Assembly (NCBI RefSeq): GCF_000983115.1
Contig: NZ_CGIH01000004.1
Span: 1-64,000, forward strand
DNA length: 64,000 nucleotides
From: Syntrophomonas zehnderi OL-4
Lineage (GTDB): Bacteria > Bacillota > Syntrophomonadia > Syntrophomonadales > Syntrophomonadaceae
Reading direction: 5' to 3'
Position numbers and translations under genes: made by a program. The notes beneath the pieces are model-generated. The model saw only the letters and a list, made by a program, of their open reading frames with translations. It ran no database searches and was not told where the DNA came from. How positions within the stretch are numbered: the first letter of the stretch is position 1; each line of letters opens with the position of its first letter. Shown here piece after piece: positions 51,421 to 61,463 of this stretch.

Positions 51421-52671
51421 TTGAAGGACATTTTGGTAATTGAGGGAGGACAACCATTATACGGCAATGTACACATAAGCGGTGCTAAAAATGCCGGGCT
51501 GGTTCTAATTGCAGCCAGCATAATGGCGGAAGGTGAAACGATTCTCGATAACGTTCCTCGAATCTGCGATGTCGAGGTTATGGTACAGATATTAAATGAA
51601 ATGGGCGTTAAGGCCTTTTGGAACGAAGATGACAGCTTATCAATAATACCGCCTGCTACTACGGTAAAGACGCAGACACCCTATGAATTAGCCAAAAAAC
51701 TGCGGGCATCAAATTTATTCCTGGGGGCTCTTTTGGGACGGCAGGGTGAAGCCATAGTCTCCCTGCCCGGGGGATGTGACATCGGTTCCAGACCTATGGA
51801 TCTGCATCTTAAAGGGGCTCAGGCCTTAGGAGCAGATATTGATATTGAACACGGTTATATTTATGCACGGGCCCTCCAAATGCACGGTTCCAGAGTTTAT
51901 CTGGATTTCCCCAGTGTGGGAGCAACCGAGAATATCATGATGATGGCCGTTAAAACTCCGGGGTTAAGCATTATCGAAAATGCCGCCAAGGAGCCTGAAA
52001 TAGTAGACTTGGCTAACTTTCTTAATTCCATGGGCGGCAAAATCAGAGGGGCCGGAACCGATTTAATCAAAATCGAGGGTGTTCCGGTCTTAAATGCCTG
52101 TCGGTATACGATTATTCCTGATCGGATAGAGGCCGGTACGTATATGATTGCCGCCGCGATTACCGGCGGGGAAGTACTGGTTGAAAATGTGATCCCAACC
52201 CATCTGCATCCTATTGTCGCTAAATTGCAGGAAACCGGGGCCACGGTACAAGAAACCGAACAAGGGTTGCTGGTCAAGGGCGGGCAGAGAATTTTGCCGG
52301 CAGATATAAAAACGTTGCCTTATCCAGGATTTCCAACGGATATGCAATCCCAGATGATGGCGCTGCTGTCGTTGGCGGAAGGTACCAGTGTAATCGTGGA
52401 AAACGTTTTTGAAAACCGCTTTCAGATTGTAGATGAACTAAAACGTATGGGTGCCAAGATAAAACTGGAGGGGCACTCTGCGATTGTGGAAGGGACACCG
52501 TCACTTTATGGTGCCCGGGTGAAAGCTACCGACCTGCGAGCCGGAGCCGCGCTGGTATTAAGCGCACTGGCGGCGCGAGGTGAAACGACTATTGAGGAGG
52601 CTATCCATATATTCCGCGGCTATGAAGATATTGAGACCAAATTAAAATCCCTAGGGGCCAAAATAAAATAA
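51421..52671 (+). CDS. murA: UDP-N-acetylglucosamine 1-carboxyvinyltransferase
   Basis: A 416-residue enzyme for the first committed step of peptidoglycan synthesis. It shows GAKNAGLVLIAASIMAEGETILDNVP at the N-terminus, the fosfomycin-target cysteine in GGCDIGSRPMDLHL (Cys119), FPTDMQSQMMALLSLAEGTSVIVENVFENRF and the C-terminal DLRAGAALVLSALAARGETTIEE. TTG 51421 after GAGGTG gives the normal family length. A hairpin terminator follows. Confidence 0.96.
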   Translation: MKDILVIEGGQPLYGNVHISGAKNAGLVLIAASIMAEGETILDNVPRICDVEVMVQILNEMGVKAFWNEDDSLSIIPPATTVKTQTPYELAKKLRASNLFLGALLGRQGEAIVSLPGGCDIGSRPMDLHLKGAQALGADIDIEHGYIYARALQMHGSRVYLDFPSVGATENIMMMAVKTPGLSIIENAAKEPEIVDLANFLNSMGGKIRGAGTDLIKIEGVPVLNACRYTIIPDRIEAGTYMIAAAITGGEVLVENVIPTHLHPIVAKLQETGATVQETEQGLLVKGGQRILPADIKTLPYPGFPTDMQSQMMALLSLAEGTSVIVENVFENRFQIVDELKRMGAKIKLEGHSAIVEGTPSLYGARVKATDLRAGAALVLSALAARGETTIEEAIHIFRGYEDIETKLKSLGAKIK

Positions 52672-52677
52672 CCAGCC

Positions 52678-52704
52678 ATCCCGGCTTCGCCGGGATTTTA
52701 TTTT
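52678..52704 (+). terminator. Terminator after murA
   Basis: ATCCCGG-CTTCG-CCGGGAT (52678-52696) followed by TTTATTTT. Confidence 0.85.
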
Positions 52705-52777
52705 GGGCAGATTATCCAAGTATAAATCAAATTCCCCGGCTAAAAATATCTTTATCGATTGGTTTAGGGGGAATAAT

Positions 52778-53857
52778 GTGGATCGCAAAACTGTGAGGGG
52801 GCTAAAGTTCTTTCTAATTTTTTTCTGCTTCGGCTTGGGCCTGGTTCTTCTGGTCACCAGCCTGAGCAGCCCGAATAGACTGGTAATCCAAAAAAACCAG
52901 GAGCAGTCGGTAGCAGGGTCGGTCAGTGACGTAGCCCGACAGGTAAGCCCGTCTATCGTTGGGATCAGCAATTTGCGCAGTACGGGCGATATGTTTAACC
53001 GAAGCAAATCAGAAGCGACCGGATCTGGGGTGATCTATGACCATCTAGGACACATCATAACCAACTACCATGTTGTGCGCAACGCCGACCACCTAATCGT
53101 TACCTTGGCGGATGGCAATACCAAGGAAGCCAGCCTGGTAGGTTCTGATCCCCGCACTGATCTGGCGGTTATCAAAATCGCAGTCGAAAAGAAAGTAACC
53201 CCGGCCCGGCTGGGCAATTCCGACCGTCTCGCGGTAGGGCAGCAGGTGGTTGCCATAGGTAACCCTTTGGGATTAAGATTCGCACGTTCTGTAACCTCGG
53301 GAATTGTAAGTGGCTTAAATCGGGTAATTACGACTGAAGAAGGTTTTGTCCTGCGCCTTATTCAAACTGATGCCGCTATTAATCCGGGTAATTCAGGGGG
53401 TGCCCTGGTTAATCTGAATGGGGAAGTAATAGGCATCAACACGATCAAAATAGCGATGCCAGGCTTTGAAGGAATGGGTTTTTCCATACCGTCCAGCCAG
53501 GTTAAAACCATCGCTGCTGAGATCATTAAAAACGGGCGGGTTATCCGTCCCTTGCTGGGTATAAAAATCCTAGGCGAAATCAACCTACAGGAGGCCAGAT
53601 ACTACAAACTGCCTGTTACCAATGGCGTTATTATTGAACCCCTTAAAGGCGGACCGGCTATAAAGGCGGGCATTAAGCCTAATGATATTGTCAGTAAAAT
53701 AAATGGGAAACCTGTAAAAACAGGTCTGGAATTACAGGAAAAAATCTTTGCCTGTAGAGCCGGGGATAAAGTTACCCTGGATATTACCAGATTACCTGCC
53801 GACAAAAACTCGCGCATTGAAAACCTGCGCTGTCAGATAGAACTCGTTAATTCATGA
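52778..53857 (+). CDS. htrA: HtrA-like serine protease with PDZ domain
   Basis: A 359-residue S1C protease. A transmembrane anchor (about 10-32) precedes the chymotrypsin-like domain with His in ITNYHVVRNADH, Asp in GSDPRTDLAVIKI and Ser in INPGNSGGALVNLNGEVIG. A C-terminal PDZ (about 265-350) has GPAIKAGIKPNDIVSKINGK. It handles misfolded envelope proteins. GTG 52778 with AGGGGG upstream is preferred; TTG 52703 is possible but would start within the murA terminator tail. rlmH follows, the same order as in Bacillus (yycK-yydA). Confidence 0.92.
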   Translation: MDRKTVRGLKFFLIFFCFGLGLVLLVTSLSSPNRLVIQKNQEQSVAGSVSDVARQVSPSIVGISNLRSTGDMFNRSKSEATGSGVIYDHLGHIITNYHVVRNADHLIVTLADGNTKEASLVGSDPRTDLAVIKIAVEKKVTPARLGNSDRLAVGQQVVAIGNPLGLRFARSVTSGIVSGLNRVITTEEGFVLRLIQTDAAINPGNSGGALVNLNGEVIGINTIKIAMPGFEGMGFSIPSSQVKTIAAEIIKNGRVIRPLLGIKILGEINLQEARYYKLPVTNGVIIEPLKGGPAIKAGIKPNDIVSKINGKPVKTGLELQEKIFACRAGDKVTLDITRLPADKNSRIENLRCQIELVNS

Positions 53858-53888
53858 GCCAGGCGTGAGGAAGAAATAAATGCTTAGG

Positions 53889-53919
53889 AACCGACCCTTT
53901 TAAGGGGCGGTTTATTTTT
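53889..53919 (+). terminator. Terminator between htrA and rlmH
   Basis: AACCG-A-CCCTT (53889-53899) pairs with AAGGG-G-CGGTT (53902-53912) and is followed by TTATTTTTG. Confidence 0.8.
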
Positions 53920-53979
53920 GGGCATAGCTGGGTTATGATATTAGACACTGAAAACTATGCCAAAGCGGAGGGTAAGGTT

Positions 53980-54459
53980 GTGAAATACCGAATTATTTCA
54001 GTAGGCAGGATTAGGGAAAATTTCTATCAGGAAGGTATTAAGGAGTATTTAAAAAGGTTGACCGCTTATACGGCTATTGAAATGCTAGATGGTCTGGAGG
54101 AGAAAATATCCCCTCGTTCTTCGGAAAAAGAAATCGCCAGGATCTTGCAAAAGGAGGGGGATAGAATCCTTGCCCTCTTGGGGGATAATGAAATACTTAT
54201 TGTTTTAGATCCCCAAGGTGAAGCCTTAAGCTCCGAACAACTGGCAGTCCGTGTCCAGGAATTAAACCTCCAGGCTAAAACCCGCATTAACCTGGTTATA
54301 GGTGGTGCTCATGGCCTTGCCCCGCCAGTCAAGCAAAGGGCCGACCAGACCATTTCCTTATCCAAAATGACCTTTCCCCATCAGATGGCGGTATTATTAT
54401 TAACCGAACAACTATACAGAAGCTTTAAGATCTTAAAAGGGGAACCATATCACAAATAA
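53980..54459 (+). CDS. rlmH: 23S rRNA pseudouridine1915 N3-methyltransferase RlmH
   Basis: A 159-residue SPOUT methyltransferase, exactly the family length. Motifs are YRIISVGRIRENFYQEGIKEYLKRL, LIVLDPQGEALSSEQLA, NLVIGGAHGLAPPVK and the C-terminal LSKMTFPHQMAVLLLTEQLYRSFKILKGEPYHK. GTG 53980 with GGAGGGTAAGG upstream gives this length; the frame runs back to 53935 without family sequence. It modifies helix 69 of 23S rRNA using SAM. Confidence 0.96.
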   Translation: MKYRIISVGRIRENFYQEGIKEYLKRLTAYTAIEMLDGLEEKISPRSSEKEIARILQKEGDRILALLGDNEILIVLDPQGEALSSEQLAVRVQELNLQAKTRINLVIGGAHGLAPPVKQRADQTISLSKMTFPHQMAVLLLTEQLYRSFKILKGEPYHK

Positions 54460-54461
54460 AG

Positions 54462-54490
54462 CAGGCCCAGGGATCATACCTAGGCCTGTT
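54462..54490. terminator. Bidirectional terminator between rlmH and speE
   Basis: CAGGCC (54462-54467) pairs with GGCCTG (54483-54488) and the inner AGG with CCT. On the minus strand it is followed by CTTTATTTGT, suiting the speE end; it also lies just past the rlmH stop. Confidence 0.75.
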
Positions 54491-54504
54491 CCTGGGGCTC
54501 CCGG

Positions 54505-55362
54505 TTATAACAGGTTGAGCACGAATTGGGGCAGATCAAAACAGCTTTTAATAAGCGGTTTATTCACATATAATAAATCCTGACCTCTCAGCCTGGCCGG
54601 GTCAGGGGTAATATGCTGTTTTGATCCTACGGTGAAGCTCCAAAATCCGCCGGGATAGGTTGGCACAACGGCCATATAAAGTGCGGCTTTGGCAAAAATA
54701 GAACTGATTCTCTGGTGGGTTTGGCGCATTATTTCAGCATGAAAGATAGGCGATTGGCTCTGGCAAACCATGAGACCATCATCTTTCAGGGCCTTAAACA
54801 GGCTCTGATAAAAGCTTTTTTCAAATAAAACTTCTGCCGGACCGATGGGGTCAGATGAATCAACGATTATTACATCATATTCTTGGGCTTTGTTTTTTAC
54901 GAAATCAACCCCGTCCTCAAAAATGAAATGCACCCGGGGATCAGATAAACGTCCGGATACTTCCGGGAGGTGGTTTTGGCAAGCTTCAACCACCAGTTTA
55001 TCAATCTCTACCAGATCGATGCGTTCTACGTGGTCATATTTGCAGATTTCCTTGGCAGCGCCACAGTCTCCGCCGCCAATTATCAAGATCTGCCGGGGAT
55101 GGGGATGAATGCAAAGCGGTACGTGGGAAATCATCTCATTGTAGATATGCCCATCAATGGAAGTGGTTTGAACTATACCGTCCAATGCCAGCATACGTCC
55201 AAATGCATACGAATCCAGGATCATAACATACTGAAAGGCAGACTGTTCTGCGTAGATTATATCTTTTATCCGATAATCAATCTTCAGGTTTTCCCGTTCG
55301 TCTTCGGTCAGCCACAAATCCCCATTTTTCTCAGATAAATATATCGGTCTTATTTTATCCAT
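54505..55362 (-). CDS. speE: Spermidine synthase (polyamine aminopropyltransferase)
   Basis: A 285-residue aminopropyltransferase making spermidine from putrescine and decarboxylated SAM. Motifs are ILDSYAFGRMLALDGIVQTTSIDGHIYNEMISHVP, ILIIGGGDCGAAKEICKYDHVERIDLVEIDKLVV and YDVIIVDSSDPIGPAEVLF with the catalytic Asp. Start ATG 55362 after GGAGGTAACC. No speD is in the window. Confidence 0.93.
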   Translation of the reverse strand: MDKIRPIYLSEKNGDLWLTEDERENLKIDYRIKDIIYAEQSAFQYVMILDSYAFGRMLALDGIVQTTSIDGHIYNEMISHVPLCIHPHPRQILIIGGGDCGAAKEICKYDHVERIDLVEIDKLVVEACQNHLPEVSGRLSDPRVHFIFEDGVDFVKNKAQEYDVIIVDSSDPIGPAEVLFEKSFYQSLFKALKDDGLMVCQSQSPIFHAEIMRQTHQRISSIFAKAALYMAVVPTYPGGFWSFTVGSKQHITPDPARLRGQDLLYVNKPLIKSCFDLPQFVLNLL

Positions 55363-55577
55363 GGTTACCTCCAATTCATAATATCAATACAATAACTTTT
55401 TTCTATTATAACAGAACTTCTTAAGGCAAATGAAAACAGGATAATTACATAAACCAAAATGGAGGTAAGCTTAGCGCATTTATATAATAATTTTAATAAT
55501 AGCTAAATTTGCCATAATATAATTAAAGAAAAACAAATCTTATGAATAAACGGTTTAAATCATTAGGGAGGATTAGT

Positions 55578-56972
55578 ATGGAAAATGTAGTAATCAGGCA
55601 ACTGGTTAGGAATACCGCCAGGTATGAAAATCAGGAAGTTGAGCTTTGTGGCTGGATAAGAACCAATCGCGATCAAAAGTCCTTTGGATTTATGGCTCTT
55701 AATGACGGTACTCATTTTACGACCGTACAGGTCGTTTATGAAAAAGATGGACTTGATAATTTTGAAGAAGTAGCCCACTACAGGGCCGGCTCAGCGATTT
55801 CGGTGCGCGGTTTATTAGTTTTAACCCCCCAAGCCCCGCAGCCGTTTGAAATAAAGGCTCGGAAAGTAGTTTTATTAGGGGATTCGCCGGAGGACTATCC
55901 GATTCAACCCAAGCGCCATACCCGGGAATTTTTGCGGGAGCAAGCCCACCTGCGGTCTCGTACCAACCTTTTTGCAGCGGTTTTCAGGGTGCGATCCGTG
56001 GCTGCCTACGCGATTCATAAATTCTTTCAGGAAAATGGCTTTTTATATGTGCATACCCCGGTCATAACAGCCAGCGATGCGGAAGGGGCGGGAGAAATGT
56101 TTCGCGTAACCACCCTTGATGCCAAACAGCCGCCCTTAAACGAGGCGGGTGAGGCTGACTTTTCCCAGGACTTTTTTGGCCGCCGGGCGAATCTTACGGT
56201 GAGCGGACAACTGGAGGCAGAGGCTTTTGCTCTGGCTTTCAGGGATGTTTATACCTTTGGGCCAACTTTCAGAGCTGAAAATTCCAATACTGCGCGGCAT
56301 GCAGCCGAATTTTGGATGATAGAACCGGAGATTGCCTTTGCGGATCTAGAGGATAATATGAACCTGGCCGAAGCCATGGTGAAATATGTGATCAACTATG
56401 TGCTGGAAAGTCTTCCGGAGGAAATGGCTTTCTTTAATCAGTTTGTCGATAAAAATCTACAGGCCAGACTGGATAGTGTAGTAGGATCAAAGTTTGCCCA
56501 TATTTCATACAACCGGGCAATCGAAATATTAAAAGCGGCCGAGGAAACGTTTGCCTATCCGGTAGAATGGGGTCACGACCTGCAGACCGAACATGAACGG
56601 TATTTAAGCGAACGTATTTTTTCAAAACCGGTTTTTGTTACAGATTATCCGCGGGATCTCAAAGCTTTTTATATGCGCCAAAATGATGACGGAAAAACGG
56701 TGGCTGCCATGGATTTACTCGTTCCGGGAGTCGGCGAATTAATCGGCGGCAGTCAAAGGGAAGAAAGGGTTGAAAAACTGGAGCAGAGAATCAAGGAACT
56801 TAAACTTGATGAAAGGGAGCTGTGGTGGTACCTGGAACTGAGAAAATATGGCGGAGTTAAGCATGCTGGATTCGGGCTGGGATTTGAAAGGCTTATTATG
56901 TATATAACCGGGGTTAGCAATATAAGGGATGTAGTGCCTTTCCCCCGAACCGTTAAATCGTGTGAATTTTAA
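55578..56972 (+). CDS. asnS: Asparaginyl-tRNA synthetase
   Basis: A 464-residue class IIb synthetase: OB-fold anticodon domain ([33 protein letters not shown]), then motif 1/2 region with [21 protein letters not shown] and [28 protein letters not shown], and motif 3 [30 protein letters not shown]. The pattern is AsnRS rather than AspRS. ATG 55578 has AGGGAGGATT upstream. No T-box leader was found in the 200 bp upstream. After its stop, 56973-57255 (283 bp) holds no recognised feature. Confidence 0.94.
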   Translation: MENVVIRQLVRNTARYENQEVELCGWIRTNRDQKSFGFMALNDGTHFTTVQVVYEKDGLDNFEEVAHYRAGSAISVRGLLVLTPQAPQPFEIKARKVVLLGDSPEDYPIQPKRHTREFLREQAHLRSRTNLFAAVFRVRSVAAYAIHKFFQENGFLYVHTPVITASDAEGAGEMFRVTTLDAKQPPLNEAGEADFSQDFFGRRANLTVSGQLEAEAFALAFRDVYTFGPTFRAENSNTARHAAEFWMIEPEIAFADLEDNMNLAEAMVKYVINYVLESLPEEMAFFNQFVDKNLQARLDSVVGSKFAHISYNRAIEILKAAEETFAYPVEWGHDLQTEHERYLSERIFSKPVFVTDYPRDLKAFYMRQNDDGKTVAAMDLLVPGVGELIGGSQREERVEKLEQRIKELKLDERELWWYLELRKYGGVKHAGFGLGFERLIMYITGVSNIRDVVPFPRTVKSCEF

Positions 56973-57255
56973 AAACGCGGGCCAGTGGCTGTCATAAAGA
57001 AGGCAGAAAAAACGATTATCGCAGTTATTTGAACACTGCCGGCACTACTTTATTTGAATAACGAAAAGATAATAAGCAAAATTCCGGTAGGGGAAGATTA
57101 GCTTCCTCGCCGGAAACTAAAATCCCCGCTACCAGAGCAGATTTGCTGGAGTATCCCCACCTATAATCTTAACTTTTTGACCCGGTTGGTTGCAGCCTTT
57201 GACCGGGGGGAGAAGGAAAATTAATCAGCCATAAATCAATTAAAAATCATCGATT

Positions 57256-59088
57256 TTAGTAATCGAAAATCTCAATGGGAGCATCAATAACGGACATATC
57301 GCCAATCTTGATCAGCTCCAGAATATGCCATACGTTGGGTACGGCGTTGTTAAGATAATAACGGGCCGACAGGACTTTACCCAGATAGAAGTTGTAATCA
57401 TAGTGATCGGCGGGCAGTTCGGCCAGACGTTCTTTGGCGATGCGAGCCTGATCCATTAAGAGGAAACCGCAATAAGTCTGGGCAGTAGCAGTCAGGATAC
57501 GCCGGGCGTAAACGGCCATCAGCCCCAATTTGCCGGCTCCGACATAGCCGCCGATCGTCATCTGAATCTCACGGTAAGCCGCCAGGGCTTTTTCCAGATG
57601 TATCATCTCTTGATCCATGCCTTCGATTTTACCTTTATACTGTGCTAAAAATTCATCGATTTCCCCTAAGACTGAGGCGAAAATAGCACCTTTGCCGGCC
57701 ATCCATTTGCGGCCGATCAAATCCATAGATTGAATGAAGTTAGTACCTTCCCATATAGACCAGATCTTGCAATCACGGGCGGAGTTAGCCGCCGGATAAT
57801 CTTCACAATATCCATATCCGCCGTAGGATTGCAATGATTCAGCCACCAGTCCCCAAGCTTCGTCACTAGGATAAGCTTTGCACAAGGGGGTCAGCATATC
57901 CATTTTCTTGCGGGCCCATTTTCTGCGCTCCGGATCAGGATCATTTTCGGAAACATCATCATAGAAATAACATTTGGCCAGGAGGGCACGACAGGCTTCG
58001 GTGGTAGCCTTGTTAAGCAGATACATGCGTTTTACATCCTCATGCTTATTTATGGTAACCTTGCCGGCCTTAGGGTCGGTTAAAAGGCGTCCCTGAATAC
58101 GTTCTTTGCCGTAATCCTTGGCATTCCAGTAGGCATTGGCGGCTACGGCGGTGGAGAGACGTCCGGTGTCCAGGCGGGCTTCGTTCATCATGTTAAACAT
58201 CTGCATGATGCCCTCACCTACGCCGTTTTCATCGGGAGGATTGCCGATCAGCCAGCCGCGGCAATTATTATTTTCACCAACGACCAGGGCACAGGTTGCC
58301 GAACCCTTTAAGCCCATTTTATGTTCAATGCCGATACACTGAACATCGTTAGGGGTCAGGTTGCCATTTTCATCAACCCAGAATTTGGGGACAATAAACA
58401 AAGAAAGCCCTTTGGTACCGTTTTTGGCACCGTCCACCCGGGCCAGATAGAGATGAATAATATTTTCGACATCGTCACGATCACCGCAGGTGATAAAAAT
58501 CTTTTGCCCTTTCATTTTATAAATGCCGGGTTCATCGGTGGGATAAGCCTTGGAAAGAAGTTCACCAACGTCCGATCCAGCCGTGGGTTCAGTCAGGCAC
58601 ATGGTTCCTCCCCAGGTACCTTCAAAGAGCTTGGGCAGGAAGCGCTGTTTTTGTTCATCACTACCATAGTGTTTTAAAACATTGGCAACCCCGCTGCCGG
58701 TAGCCATGTAGGCAAATAAGGCCGGGTTGGCAGCAGCCTCTATTTCGAACAAAAGGCTGTTAAGAACGATGGGCAGAACCCCTTCGGCCTCATCGTCAAG
58801 ATTACTGGTAGCCCATCCGTTTTCGTGCATAAAACGGATGGCCGTATGGAATGAAGGGGGCAGGTAAACCTGTCCATTCTCCCAACGGGCTCCGATATTA
58901 TCGGCATCTTCAGCGGTGGGAGCGATTACTTCGGCAGCAACTTTACGCACTTGATCAATGATGGTATCAAAATCGTCCAAGGTATAATAATCCTTATATT
59001 TATCGTATGCTAATATTTCTTCGGTGGGTAACCATTCTTTTAAGATAAATTTTATGTCTCGGGTATTGTATGCGAATTTGTAAGACAT
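57256..59088 (-). CDS. Acyl-CoA dehydrogenase, long form
   Basis: A 610-residue flavoprotein of the ACAD family with an extra C-terminal helical domain (about 470-610). Visible motifs are MCLTEPTAGSDVGELLSKA (FAD contact), FITCGDRDDVENIIHLYLARVDG, RLDTGRLSTAVAANAYWNAKDYGKERIQG and QSYGGYGYCEDYP with IWEGTNFIQSMDLIGRKW, where the Glu is the expected catalytic base. The longer C-terminal type is common in fatty-acid-oxidising anaerobes. The start ATG 59088 follows GGAAGAG. Electron acceptor (ETF) genes are not in the window. Confidence 0.93.
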   Translation of the reverse strand: MSYKFAYNTRDIKFILKEWLPTEEILAYDKYKDYYTLDDFDTIIDQVRKVAAEVIAPTAEDADNIGARWENGQVYLPPSFHTAIRFMHENGWATSNLDDEAEGVLPIVLNSLLFEIEAAANPALFAYMATGSGVANVLKHYGSDEQKQRFLPKLFEGTWGGTMCLTEPTAGSDVGELLSKAYPTDEPGIYKMKGQKIFITCGDRDDVENIIHLYLARVDGAKNGTKGLSLFIVPKFWVDENGNLTPNDVQCIGIEHKMGLKGSATCALVVGENNNCRGWLIGNPPDENGVGEGIMQMFNMMNEARLDTGRLSTAVAANAYWNAKDYGKERIQGRLLTDPKAGKVTINKHEDVKRMYLLNKATTEACRALLAKCYFYDDVSENDPDPERRKWARKKMDMLTPLCKAYPSDEAWGLVAESLQSYGGYGYCEDYPAANSARDCKIWSIWEGTNFIQSMDLIGRKWMAGKGAIFASVLGEIDEFLAQYKGKIEGMDQEMIHLEKALAAYREIQMTIGGYVGAGKLGLMAVYARRILTATAQTYCGFLLMDQARIAKERLAELPADHYDYNFYLGKVLSARYYLNNAVPNVWHILELIKIGDMSVIDAPIEIFDY

Positions 59089-59385
59089 TTCTCACTCTTC
59101 CTTTCACTAATTTGCATCGTATTAAACGTATAAGTCCTGACCAGACGTGAGCATAACCCATGCCAGGTTAAGCATTGGGTTAGCTTGGCGGTGTGTTCCC
59201 TTCCCCCCCCTTTCGTTTCATTTTATTGCCAGACGATGAAAAATATAACTATAACATCAAGTTTTTACATATAATACGCCAATTACAAATATTTTCCTGC
59301 TAAAATCTGTAGAATAATAATAATTTTTGCTAAGGAAGCTGGTAATACGAAACAGGGGAGCAAAGAGATGAAGCTGTTTGAAGTG

Positions 59386-60936
59386 TTAGGGGATAATATG
59401 AGGCTCAACTTTGTTTTCACCTTCACCCCATGGCATTAGGGGATTAAGGGCAGGTCCTTCGATGATACTGCCGTTATAACTGAATCTGGAGCCGTGGCAG
59501 GGGCAATCCCAAGTTCTTTCCGCATCGTTCCAGGCTAATTCACAGCCTACATGAGTACAGGTTATATCCAGCAGATGCAGGTGGCCGTTCTCATCCCGGT
59601 ATGCCCCGGTTTTTTCGCCTTCAACATCAATAACCATGGCTTCGCCTTTAGAAATCTGCGCATTTTCAGCGGCCGGTTTGAATTTGCCGACTACAAAATG
59701 TTTGGCTACATTGATATTTTGGGTTACCAGGGGAGTAACTGAAGAAATATTAAGCCGGCTTGGCCGGAAAACTTCGATCCAGGAATTATCAGCACCTAAG
59801 AGCAGATCCTTTATTAGCAGAGCGGCGACCGTGCCATTGGTCATACCCCATTTTCCAAAACCGGTAGCAATATAAATAGAGGGGGTTTTGGCAGTGATTC
59901 TGCCAATATAGGGAATACCGTCCGTGGTCATGCAATCCTGGGTAGACCAGCGATAAGGAATATCAAGCACTTCAAAGGTGTTCTTTGCATAATCAACCAG
60001 ATTAGTATAATGTGTGTTGGTATTCAAATCCTGGCCGGTTTTATGAGATTCCCCTCCTACTAGAATTATTTCACCATCACTGGTTTTTTGCGCACGCAGG
60101 GAGCGGGTGGGCTGCTCTGCGGATATATACATTCCGCCGGGAAAAGGGTTAGCGGTTCTTATTCCCAGGGCATAAGACTTCACTGCATATATTCTGGAAA
60201 AATAAAGTCCCCCGCCGTCGAAGAAGGGATAATGAGTAGCGACAATTATCTGGTTTGCTTTTATCCGGTTGCCTTTTCTGGTTAATACGGCCCAAGGCGA
60301 ATCTTTTTCGATATTGATGACCGGGGTTTGCTCAAAGATACTGCCACCCTGATTAATTACCTCCTGAGCTAGTACCAGCAAATATTTTAAGGGGTGAAAT
60401 TGGGCTTGATCATCGAAACGAATTGCGGCTTCAATTTTTATAGACAGGGGAATATCTTCACAATAAACCGCATTTAAGCCTAAACTGTCGGCAACCCGAA
60501 CTTCCTCCTCGATCTGTTTGATATATTCAGGGGAACTGGTGTATACATAAGCCGACTGGCGTTCAAAATCACAATCTATCTGTTTTTCCTTAACTAGATC
60601 GGCAATCATGTGCAAAGCACTTTCATTGGCTTGGGCATAAAGTCCGGCCTTCTCCGTCCCTATTTCTTTTTTTAGTCGGGCGTATATTAAGGAGTGCTGG
60701 GAGGTTATTTTAGCGGTTGTATGGCCGGTAGTACCGTGTAGGATCCGGTCTGCTTCCAGGAGCGCCACCTTAAGTCCGGCTTTTGTTAATAAATAGGCCG
60801 AAGTTATGCCGACCAAGCCGCCGCCCACTATGGCTACATCCGCTGTTATATCTTCACTTAATGAGGGATAATCAGTTTTCGACACCGAACTAATCCAGTA
60901 AGGGTTGGGAGCGTCCTTGAATGTGCTGTATATAAT
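59386..60936 (-). CDS. FAD-dependent oxidoreductase with C-terminal Rieske domain
   Basis: A ~516-residue protein: an N-terminal DadA-like FAD domain (VDVAIVGGGL-type motif ITADVAIVGGGLVGITSAYL) and a C-terminal Rieske [2Fe-2S] domain with CTHVGCELAWN and CPCHGSRFSYNG. The standard start is GTG 60885, which has no ribosome site. In frame upstream the sequence IYSTFKDAPNPYWISS matches the family's normal N-terminus (a WxxS-type motif before the FAD motif), and AAGGAGGG lies 4-7 nt before ATT 60936 / ATA 60933. I therefore extend it to a non-canonical AUU or AUA start. Function unassigned; possibly amine or polyol oxidation. Confidence 0.8.
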   Translation of the reverse strand: MIYSTFKDAPNPYWISSVSKTDYPSLSEDITADVAIVGGGLVGITSAYLLTKAGLKVALLEADRILHGTTGHTTAKITSQHSLIYARLKKEIGTEKAGLYAQANESALHMIADLVKEKQIDCDFERQSAYVYTSSPEYIKQIEEEVRVADSLGLNAVYCEDIPLSIKIEAAIRFDDQAQFHPLKYLLVLAQEVINQGGSIFEQTPVINIEKDSPWAVLTRKGNRIKANQIIVATHYPFFDGGGLYFSRIYAVKSYALGIRTANPFPGGMYISAEQPTRSLRAQKTSDGEIILVGGESHKTGQDLNTNTHYTNLVDYAKNTFEVLDIPYRWSTQDCMTTDGIPYIGRITAKTPSIYIATGFGKWGMTNGTVAALLIKDLLLGADNSWIEVFRPSRLNISSVTPLVTQNINVAKHFVVGKFKPAAENAQISKGEAMVIDVEGEKTGAYRDENGHLHLLDITCTHVGCELAWNDAERTWDCPCHGSRFSYNGSIIEGPALNPLMPWGEGENKVEPHIIP

Positions 60937-61130
60937 AAGCCCTCCTTAAAAATTGTCTTTAAAAATTAGTGCTTAAAGATAGGCTGTGCATTTGTGCAAA
61001 AAAATATTTAGCTGATATCAGTAAAAAATGTATTTGCCAGCCTATAATTACCAGGAGCATTTTGTAAGGGGCGGTATTATAAAAGTATTAAGACCAAATA
61101 ATAAGAAAAACAGGAAGGCAGGGAAAATTG

Positions 61131-61274
61131 ATGCCCTTTTTTATAGTGAATCAGAATGGAATCTATCCTTTTGCGTATGAAAGTTACGAACAGGCCGGGG
61201 AAAATTGCGAGAGCGGAGAATTTGTCTTTATTGCCGACAGCATGGAGTTCCTGGAGGAGTTGCTGGAATCCTAG
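61131..61274 (+). CDS. Small protein, unknown (47 residues)
   Basis: ATG 61131 opens a 47-codon frame ending at TAG 61274, with AGGAAGGCAGGG a few bases upstream. The peptide begins MPFFIVNQNGIYPFAYESYE and ends with an acidic helix-like SMEFLEELLES. It looks like a real coding sequence by composition, but I recognise no family. It lies in the 530-bp gap between the Rieske oxidoreductase and glnS. Confidence 0.45.
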   Translation: MPFFIVNQNGIYPFAYESYEQAGENCESGEFVFIADSMEFLEELLES

Positions 61275-61463
61275 GAAGTTACCTGACGTCTATGCTTATG
61301 TTTTTTCATGCGACCGGGAAGTGCCCCCTGGTTTTTAGGATTTTACTGTTTTCCAATATATAAAATAAGGTTTTAGTTCAGGATGCAGTAATAAAAGGGT
61401 ATAATAATTAGAATAAAGACCCCATATCATTTGGGTGTCTTTTATTTTAAGGGAGGAAAAAGG

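Noticed and set aside
55375-55577. T-box leader upstream of asnS
   Set aside because: No AGGGUGG-type T-box sequence or terminator was found in the upstream region.
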